Below are positions 1 through 4,935 of a stretch of DNA of 8,323 bases, piece after piece; position 1 is the first letter of the stretch; every line of letters begins with the position of its first letter. Below the pieces are notes generated by a model that worked only from the letters and a program-made list of their open reading frames with translations, had not been told where the DNA came from and made no database searches. The stretch is from Nitrososphaerota archaeon (lineage in GTDB: Archaea > Thermoproteota > Nitrososphaeria > Nitrososphaerales > JACPRH01), in the NCBI GenBank assembly GCA_029460375.1, contig JARPAQ010000145.1, positions 1-8,323 on the forward strand. The letters are read 5' to 3'. A program made the translations under genes and the position numbers.

Positions 1-2
1 AG

Positions 3-287
3 TATCTTGGGCCTAAAGGTAAGATGCCTGCACCTCTGCCTCCGAACGCTCCAGTAGAGAATATGATTAAACGGTTCAGATCTGCGGTTCGAGTTCGAAG
101 CCGCGGGCAGCTCGCTGTAGCCTGTAAGGTTGGGGATGAAAGTTTGAGCGATGAAGAGGTTGCGGAGAACGCATCGGCGATTTTTGCCGCTATCGAAAGA
201 AGACTCCCATCGGCTGAGAACAACATCGGCAAGGTTATGTTAAAGTTGACTATGGCTGAACCTGTAACCGTATCAGGAGTGAGTTGA
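3..287 (+). CDS. rpl1: Ribosomal protein L1 (uL1), 3' part only
   Basis: Ribosomal protein L1 binds 23S rRNA and forms the mobile L1 stalk that helps move deacylated tRNA out of the E site. In many archaea it also represses translation of its own operon. The gene enters from the left edge with its first complete codon at 3, so about 94 C-terminal residues are visible out of roughly 215-220 usual for the family. The key signature is YLGPKGKMPAPLPPN at the start of the visible part, which matches the conserved L1 LGPxGKMP segment. It is followed by the usual VRVRSRGQ stretch and the final mixed alpha/beta region with AENASAIF and KVMLKLTM. It ends at TGA 285-287, two bases before the L10 start, and its last codons carry the L10 ribosome binding site. 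The autoregulatory L1 site of the mRNA would lie upstream of the window. No frameshift is visible. Confidence 0.95.
   Translation, partial: YLGPKGKMPAPLPPNAPVENMIKRFRSAVRVRSRGQLAVACKVGDESLSDEEVAENASAIFAAIERRLPSAENNIGKVMLKLTMAEPVTVSGVS
276..282 (+). promoter_or_regulatory. Shine-Dalgarno site deciding the L10 start
   Basis: GGAGTGA lies 7 nt upstream of ATG 290 and resembles the anti-16S consensus GGAGGTGA. An in-frame TTG at 284 would leave only 1 nt of spacing, so ATG 290 is the better start. The site lies inside the last codons of the L1 gene, consistent with coupled translation of L1 and L10. Confidence 0.6.
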
Positions 288-289
288 TA

Positions 290-1153
290 ATGCAGACTGC
301 TGAGCGAACCTATGCACCTAAAAAAATTGAGGTGCTGCGTAAGCTTAAGGAGTACAGTAAGGAGCACTCTGTGATAGCGGTTTCGAAGATACGTAAAGTC
401 AGGGCCCGCCAGATGATGGCGCTGAGGAAGCAGTTTAGAAAGGAGTTGAAGATGGTTGTCGCCAAGAACAAGTTATCAAATATGGCTCTAACGGGTACGA
501 AGAAGAATATAGATCTCTTCCTGGATAAGATCAATGATCAGAACGCTCTGATATTTACCGATATGAGTCCGTTCAAACTTCAACTGACGCTAGACAAGAA
601 CAAGATCGACCTGCCAGCAAGAACTGGAGACATAGCTACCGACGACGTAGTCCTGCCTGCAGGAAATACAGGTATGCCTCCGGGTCCCGTTCTGAGCGAA
701 TTCAAGGAGCTGAAGGTGCCTACCCGGATAGATGCTGGTAGCATCTTCATATCAAGAGACACGGCGGTGCTGAAGGTTGGTGAGCAGATAACGCCGAAAC
801 TAGCTGGATTGCTGTCTCGACTGGGTCTGAAGCCTATCAAAGCGGGTCTATCTTTAGATGCAGCGTATGTAGACGGTGTAATCTTCAGCAGAGAAGACTT
901 GCAGTTAGACTTGGAAGAATACCGTAGTAAGATACAGGAAGCATACAACTCGGTACTGGCTCTAGGAGTAGAAGCAGCATACCTGACGAAAGAGACCACC
1001 CCTCTGATAATAGGGCGAGCACACCGAGACGCGAAGGCTCTGACCTTAGCAGCAGCCTATGTGACCAAAGAGACTTTACCGGATATTCTAGCCTCTGGTC
1101 AACAGAAAGCGTTAGCGCTACAGAATCTAGCTAAGCAGAAAGGCTACAGTTAA
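290..1153 (+). CDS. rpl10: Ribosomal protein L10 / acidic protein P0 (uL10)
   Basis: aP0 anchors the L12 dimers to 23S rRNA at the GTPase-associated centre of the 50S subunit. From ATG 290 it is 287 residues. The N-terminal rRNA-binding domain contains VRARQMMALRKQFR and VVAKNKLSNMAL, typical of the family. The central archaeal/eukaryal insertion includes PAGNTGMPPGPVLSEF. The C-terminal helical spine shows a tandem 26-residue repeat, AAYLTKETTP at about 229 and AAYVTKETLP at about 255, preceded by a degenerate copy around QEAYNSVLAL. These are the archaeal L12-dimer docking helices. The protein ends in LAKQKGYS and lacks the acidic GLxxLFG-like tail carried by the roughly 335-residue aP0 of many Euryarchaeota and Sulfolobus. 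I recall thaumarchaeal aP0 being similarly short. An alternative TTG start at 284 would add two residues. It is cotranscribed with L1, and the next gene is convergent. Confidence 0.95.
   Translation: MQTAERTYAPKKIEVLRKLKEYSKEHSVIAVSKIRKVRARQMMALRKQFRKELKMVVAKNKLSNMALTGTKKNIDLFLDKINDQNALIFTDMSPFKLQLTLDKNKIDLPARTGDIATDDVVLPAGNTGMPPGPVLSEFKELKVPTRIDAGSIFISRDTAVLKVGEQITPKLAGLLSRLGLKPIKAGLSLDAAYVDGVIFSREDLQLDLEEYRSKIQEAYNSVLALGVEAAYLTKETTPLIIGRAHRDAKALTLAAAYVTKETLPDILASGQQKALALQNLAKQKGYS
974..1129 (+). repeat. Tandem 78-bp (26-residue) repeat in L10
   Basis: Two in-frame units, 974-1051 and 1052-1129, encode AAYLTKETTP... and AAYVTKETLP.... They are clearly alike in protein, but the DNA has diverged at many positions, so this is an old family feature and not a recent duplication. 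Each unit corresponds to one L12-dimer docking helix of the aP0 spine. The segment just upstream looks like a weaker first copy, which would give the three sites known for archaeal stalks. Confidence 0.7.
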
Positions 1154-1160
1154 GAAGGAT

Positions 1161-1175
1161 TTATTCTATTTGTTG
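1161..1175 (+). terminator. Possible T-rich terminator after L10
   Basis: TTATTCTATTTGTTG follows the L10 stop by about 8 nt. Archaeal termination needs mainly U-rich RNA, so this is a plausible but weak end for the L1-L10 transcript. The long pyrimidine tract at 1216-1262 would offer a second chance. Confidence 0.3.
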
Positions 1176-1183
1176 AGTTGGGT

Positions 1184-1489
1184 TTAGCCGAATAGGCTCG
1201 ACAGCCCGGCTAGTGCTTCTTCTTCCTTCTTCTCTTCCTCTTCTTCCTTCTTTTCTTCTTTTGCTTCTTTAGGTGCGGCTTCGCCTGTAGCTGGTACTGC
1301 TGCTACTGGTGCTGCTGCTGCGCTCTTCAGTGCTTCTTCTATGTTGACTTCACCTAGTGCTGCGACTAGGGCTTTGGTTCTAACTTCATTCGGCTCGGTT
1401 CCTGCTGCCTTTAGAATCTTCTTTAGGTTATCTTCATTTACTTCTTGGTTTAGTTTATGAAGCATCAGCGCGGCGTATATGTATTCCAT
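1184..1489 (-). CDS. rpl12: Ribosomal protein L12 / P1 (stalk protein), inverted
   Basis: L12 (aP1) binds aP0 as dimers and uses its flexible tail to recruit elongation and initiation GTPases to the ribosome. The 101-residue product has the full archaeal layout. The N-terminal dimerisation domain begins [20 protein letters not shown] and continues through LKKILKAAG and [16 protein letters not shown]. An Ala/Pro-rich hinge follows at about 57-75, then a Lys/Glu run and the C-terminal GTPase-binding motif [10 protein letters not shown]. The length is normal (about 100-110). ATG 1487-1489 is the natural start because the protein aligns from its first residue. No Shine-Dalgarno site precedes it (the leader ends GTCGAACAGAG). 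Normally rpl12 follows rpl10 on the same strand; here it is convergent with rpl10 (30-bp gap) and divergent from the archaemetzincin gene, with its own TATA promoter. No terminator is obvious, so its transcript may run antisense into rpl10. Confidence 0.96.
   Translation of the reverse strand: MEYIYAALMLHKLNQEVNEDNLKKILKAAGTEPNEVRTKALVAALGEVNIEEALKSAAAAPVAAVPATGEAAPKEAKEEKKEEEEEKKEEEALAGLSSLFG
1216..1262. repeat. 47-bp uninterrupted homopyrimidine/homopurine tract
   Basis: Every plus-strand base from 1216 to 1262 is C or T, mostly TTC/TCC units. It encodes, on the minus strand, the Lys/Glu run of the L12 tail, which explains the bias. On the plus strand it is a U-rich stretch that an L1-L10 transcript reading past its stop would meet. 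Such tracts are also prone to slippage and to triplex formation, although here the GAA/GAG/AAG codon mixture breaks up simple units. Confidence 0.8.
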
Positions 1490-1525
1490 CTCTGTTCGAC
1501 TCGCAACAGGCAGATTTTGTAGAGG

Positions 1526-1533
1526 CTATATAA
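1526..1533 (-). promoter_or_regulatory. TATA box for rpl12
   Basis: On the minus strand the sequence reads AAAAAATCTTATATAG, a strong archaeal TATA box preceded by an A-rich BRE-like stretch. Its centre is about 41 nt upstream of the L12 ATG. A start site about 26 nt downstream (near 1504) would leave a leader of roughly 14 nt. The core is nearly symmetrical (CTATATAAG on the plus strand), so it might also fire toward the archaemetzincin gene. Confidence 0.65.
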
Positions 1534-1576
1534 GATTTTTTAGTTCAACTTTTCAGCCGCTCTCTTAATGGTAAAG

Positions 1577-1584
1577 AAAATATG
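1577..1584 (+). promoter_or_regulatory. Weak TATA-like site for archaemetzincin
   Basis: AAAATATG lies about 30 nt before TTG 1611. It would place the transcript start within a few bases of that codon, giving a leaderless or nearly leaderless mRNA. This fits the absence of a convincing Shine-Dalgarno site. It is a weak match and remains tentative. Confidence 0.3.
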
Positions 1585-1610
1585 GGTCGAAGGATATTGA
1601 GCTCGAGAAG

Positions 1611-2153
1611 TTGCTGAATCTAGTCATACTTCCCATAGAGTGCGACGACAAATCTATTCTAACCCAAATCCAAAAGGGAGTCTCAATCGCCTTCCCTAAC
1701 CTCTCCTGCAGCATAGGGCCAGGGTCCAAGGGTCTTCTTGAAGGTTGTTTTAACTCTAAGCGGGGGCAGTACAACGCTTCAAGAGTGCTTCAGAAGATGA
1801 GTCGTCAGGTCAGGCTGCACCCGAGAGATTCTTTCCTTGGAGTTACTAGTGTTGATCTCTACGTTCCAGACATGAACTTTGTATTCGGTCTAGCGGGTAT
1901 GTCGGAGCGCGTGGGTTTGATATCTCTTAATCGTTTGAAGTCTGAGACGTATGGGGGTGAGCCTGATCATGTGTTGTTTGTAGATAGGGCGGTTAAGGAG
2001 GCTGTTCACGAGATGGGTCACGTCTTCGGTCTGTCGCACTGCCGGCGCTCCAGCTGTGTTATGTACTTCTCCAACAGCATCTATGATACAGATAGAAAGG
2101 GTAGAGTGTTCTGCGCCCCATGTAAGGCGAATATTGACAAAACGTTGAGCTGA
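1611..2153 (+). CDS. amzA: Archaemetzincin zinc metalloprotease
   Basis: Archaemetzincins are small zinc-dependent peptidases of the metzincin clan (peptidase family M54); their physiological substrates are largely unknown. The 180-residue product carries the full signature. H133 E134 M G H137 V F G140 L S H143 supplies the three zinc-binding histidines and the catalytic glutamate. C144, C149 and the Met-turn M151 follow, then a CxxC pair (C168, C171) after 16 residues; the four cysteines form a second, structural zinc site in known structures. The N-terminus LNLVILPIE is the usual first beta strand, with no signal peptide, so a cytoplasmic location is expected. TTG 1611 is the only reasonable start: an in-frame TAA lies at 1572-1574 and no ATG, GTG or other TTG codon lies between. 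Length is normal. It diverges from rpl12 and sits 46 bp before alaS. All catalytic residues are intact. Confidence 0.93.
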   Translation: MLNLVILPIECDDKSILTQIQKGVSIAFPNLSCSIGPGSKGLLEGCFNSKRGQYNASRVLQKMSRQVRLHPRDSFLGVTSVDLYVPDMNFVFGLAGMSERVGLISLNRLKSETYGGEPDHVLFVDRAVKEAVHEMGHVFGLSHCRRSSCVMYFSNSIYDTDRKGRVFCAPCKANIDKTLS

Positions 2154-2164
2154 TAAAAGACAGC

Positions 2165-2172
2165 ATTATTAA
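2165..2172 (+). promoter_or_regulatory. Putative TATA box for alaS-leuS
   Basis: ATTATTAA lies about 32 nt (centre) upstream of the alaS ATG, with an A-rich BRE-like GATAAAAGA just before it. The predicted start near 2194 would give a leader of only 5-6 nt. This agrees with the lack of a Shine-Dalgarno site before ATG 2200 (GTCTGTCG precedes it). Confidence 0.45.
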
Positions 2173-2199
2173 CCCCCTCAGTAGAAGACCCGTCTGTCG

Positions 2200-4929
2200 A
2201 TGAAGGAGAAGGATGCGCTTAAGGCGAAGTTTTCAGCAAACCCAAAGAAATACTATGAAGTAGAACTATTTACAAAAGAAGGGTTCATCAGAAAAAAGTG
2301 CCCAAAATGCGGTAGATACTTCTGGACTCTCACCCCTGATCGTGAAGTCTGCCCTGAACCCCCTTGCCAACACTACGACTTCCTAGGTAACCCCCCGACA
2401 AACAGAAGATTCGACTACATAGACGCTTGGCGACAAATCGAAAGCTTCTTCGTGAAGAACGGCCACACCAGCATAAAACGCTACCCTGTGGTATGCCGAT
2501 GGAGACCCGACCTATATTTCACCGTAGCATCGATAATAGACTTCCAGAGGATAGAAGGGGGAGAGATAGTATTCGAACTGCCTGCAAACCCACTTATAGT
2601 TCCTCAAACCTGCCTGCGCTTCAACGACATCCAGAATGTAGGTGTATCAGGTAAGCACTACTCATCCTTCTGTATGATAGGGCAGCACAGCATACTCGAC
2701 GGAGAAGGGTACTGGAAGGATAGGTGCATAGAACTAGACTTTCAGCTCCTAACAGGCCCTTTTGGAATAAAGCCTGAAGAAGTGATATTTACAGAGGATG
2801 TCTGGATAGGGTACGGCGCCTTCGGCTACTCCCTAGAATACAACGTCAGAGGCCTTGAGCTCGGAAACGCAGTCTTCACAGAGTTCAAAGGCACACCCAG
2901 CGACTACAAAATCATGAGAGAGAAGGTCATAGATATGGGCGCTGGCCTCGAACGCTTTACATGGATAACCCAGGGCACACCTACCAGCTACGATGCCGTA
3001 TTCGGCCCCATCATCAAGCGGATGAAGGTTAGGTGCAACATCGAGTACAACCCCGAATTCTACCTCAGATACGCTCGCATAGCTGGAATGCTCAACCTCG
3101 ACGAAATACCCAGTCTGGCCGCGGCAAAGGCTCAGGTAGCTGGGGAATTAGGCATATCCGAGGATGAGCTTCACAACCAGACTGCTGGGCTTGAAGCGGT
3201 GTACATCTTGGCGGATCATGTGAGGACGCTGGTATTCGCTATTGCGGACGGAGGGTTGCCGAGCAACGTTGGAGGCGGCTACAATCTGAGGGTTATACTT
3301 AGGCGTGCTTTGAGCTATTTGGACAAGTTCGGGTGGGATATTACGCTTGAAGAGGTTGCCAACTGGCATATAGACTATCTGGCAGGTATCTATCCTGAGC
3401 TGACGGAGCATGTAGATGAAGTAGCCACTATACTCAAGGTAGAAGAGCGGAGGTATAGGAACACTTTGGAGCGGACAGGTAGGATAGTGAGCAACATAGC
3501 GAAGAGAGGCAGAACTCCGGGGGAAGACGAGCTTATACAGCTATACGATTCAGAAGGGATAACCCCGGATATGTTGAAGGAGCAAGGTCTCACGATAGAA
3601 GTTCCTTCAGAATTCTATGCCAAAGTAACTGAGCGACATATGATGGAGAGGGCGGAGAAGCCTCTTCCGAAGTTTGATGTGGAGAAGATGACTCCAACAC
3701 GTCTCCTCTTCTACGAAGATCTGAATCTGTTCGAGTTCCAAGCAAGGATCGTAAAGATACTTGACGGTGAATACATAATTCTGGACAAGACCGCGTTCTA
3801 CCCGCGTTCTGGGGGACAGGAGCCGGATCTTGGTTACATAGGCAGCTTCGAAGTTCAAGACGTAGATAAGTATGGAAACGTGGTGCTTCATAAGGTGAAG
3901 AGCCACAAGCTGGCCGAAGGCCAGCTTGTAAGGTGTAAAGTAGACTCGCATAGAAGAGGAATAATAGCTAGGCACCATACCGCCACACACCTTGTAAACG
4001 GTGCAGCCCAGAAGATACTTGGTTCTTGGGTTTGGCAGCACTCCGCTTACAAAGATATCGACAAAGCACGGCTAGATATAACTCACTACGCTCATCTCAC
4101 TAATGAGGAGATCGCCAAGATAGAGGACTTGGCTAACAGCGCCGTCCTTATGAACCTCCCTGTAATAAAGGAGATACTGCCCCGAAGCAAGGCTGAGCAG
4201 AAGTATGGCTTCCGTCTGTATCAAGGTGGCGTAGTCCCGACAAGGGAATTGAGGGTTCTGAACATTTCAGGGTGGGATGTAGAAGCCTGTGGGGGTACTC
4301 ATACATCTAGAACTGGTGATGTGGGTGTCATAAAGATACTGAAGAGTGAGCGAATTCAAGACGGGGTTGAACGAATAGAGTATGTTGCAGGTGAACCTGC
4401 GTTGAAGTATATTCAAAAAAGGGAGAATATGCTGCGCAAGATTTCTGATGTGATTGAGAGCCCGCAGGATAAGGTTGTGAAGGCTGTAACCGAAATAAAG
4501 AATACAGCAGACGATTTGAAGAGGAGGCAGAAGCAGCTCATAAAACGACTTGCATCCTACGAGGTTTCAGTCATTTCTCGTAAAGCCACTGATGTTGAAG
4601 GACTGAAGCTATACCTCTCTATGAGCGAAAGTCTAGGCGAAGAGTTCCATGTGATCATAGGTGAGCAAGCAATAAACAGCGAGCCACGACTGATATACTG
4701 CGGCTTTACAGTGATGGATAAGAGCGTGAGGATATACGTCTTCTGCGGTGAAGAAGCCCAGAAGAAAGGTGTGGGGGCCGATAGATTGGTTAGAGATGTC
4801 GCCAAGACTTTAGGTGGCTCCGGTGGGGGTGACGCCAGATTCGGTCAGGGTGGCGGCAAACAGATCATCAAGATCAAAGAAGCTGGAGAGACTGTGAAGA
4901 GCATCGTATCATCATTAGTGGCGAGGTAA
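2200..4929 (+). CDS. alaS: Alanyl-tRNA synthetase, archaeal type
   Basis: This class II synthetase joins alanine to tRNA-Ala and hydrolyses Ser/Gly mischarged products. At 909 residues it has the normal archaeal length. The archaeal N-terminal extension has a cysteine-rich, probably zinc-binding motif (C34, C37, C51, C56). The catalytic core follows: motif 2 near R140-D143 (RFND), a loop at W202-Y214, and motif 3 near G247-R252 (GAGLER). A helical tRNA-recognition domain (around NVGGGYNLR) and a beta-barrel linker follow (YPRSGGQEPDLG). The editing domain has the HxxxH pair H593/H597 and C697/H701 in ACGGTH. The C-terminal C-Ala domain ends in the Gly-rich GGSGGGDARFGQGGG near 872. All expected metal ligands of the editing site are present. 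The start is ATG 2200. The gene is read with leuS; its last codons hold the leuS Shine-Dalgarno site. Confidence 0.97.
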   Translation: MKEKDALKAKFSANPKKYYEVELFTKEGFIRKKCPKCGRYFWTLTPDREVCPEPPCQHYDFLGNPPTNRRFDYIDAWRQIESFFVKNGHTSIKRYPVVCRWRPDLYFTVASIIDFQRIEGGEIVFELPANPLIVPQTCLRFNDIQNVGVSGKHYSSFCMIGQHSILDGEGYWKDRCIELDFQLLTGPFGIKPEEVIFTEDVWIGYGAFGYSLEYNVRGLELGNAVFTEFKGTPSDYKIMREKVIDMGAGLERFTWITQGTPTSYDAVFGPIIKRMKVRCNIEYNPEFYLRYARIAGMLNLDEIPSLAAAKAQVAGELGISEDELHNQTAGLEAVYILADHVRTLVFAIADGGLPSNVGGGYNLRVILRRALSYLDKFGWDITLEEVANWHIDYLAGIYPELTEHVDEVATILKVEERRYRNTLERTGRIVSNIAKRGRTPGEDELIQLYDSEGITPDMLKEQGLTIEVPSEFYAKVTERHMMERAEKPLPKFDVEKMTPTRLLFYEDLNLFEFQARIVKILDGEYIILDKTAFYPRSGGQEPDLGYIGSFEVQDVDKYGNVVLHKVKSHKLAEGQLVRCKVDSHRRGIIARHHTATHLVNGAAQKILGSWVWQHSAYKDIDKARLDITHYAHLTNEEIAKIEDLANSAVLMNLPVIKEILPRSKAEQKYGFRLYQGGVVPTRELRVLNISGWDVEACGGTHTSRTGDVGVIKILKSERIQDGVERIEYVAGEPALKYIQKRENMLRKISDVIESPQDKVVKAVTEIKNTADDLKRRQKQLIKRLASYEVSVISRKATDVEGLKLYLSMSESLGEEFHVIIGEQAINSEPRLIYCGFTVMDKSVRIYVFCGEEAQKKGVGADRLVRDVAKTLGGSGGGDARFGQGGGKQIIKIKEAGETVKSIVSSLVAR
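4923..4927 (+). promoter_or_regulatory. Shine-Dalgarno site of leuS
   Basis: GAGGT, overlapping the alaS stop codon (TAA 4927-4929), sits 8 nt ahead of GTG 4936. It supports the GTG as the true leuS start and translation of leuS from the alaS transcript. Confidence 0.65.
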
Positions 4930-4935
4930 GGATCC

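Noticed and set aside
284..289. TTG 284 as the L10 start
   Set aside because: It would sit 1 nt from the Shine-Dalgarno site and overlap the L1 stop; ATG 290 has normal spacing and agrees with the usual L10 N-terminus.
310..999. Minus-strand open frames opposite rpl10 (310-534 and 580-999)
   Set aside because: They lie wholly antisense to a well-conserved ribosomal gene, are Ser/Leu-rich without any family motif, and have no start signals.
1216..1320. TTC-rich and GCT-rich stretches as microsatellites or a CRISPR-like array
   Set aside because: They encode the Lys/Glu tail and Ala-rich hinge of L12, and there is no regular repeat-spacer structure.
1565..1774. Minus-strand 69-codon frame over the amzA start
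   Set aside because: It overlaps the conserved first part of amzA, and its protein has no recognisable pattern; it is a shadow of the coding strand.
3607..4041. Minus-strand 144-codon frame inside alaS, and a 121-codon one in leuS (5206-5571)
   Set aside because: Long for shadows, but both are opposite conserved synthetase domains, their sequences look like reverse-strand translation, and neither has a promoter or ribosome site.
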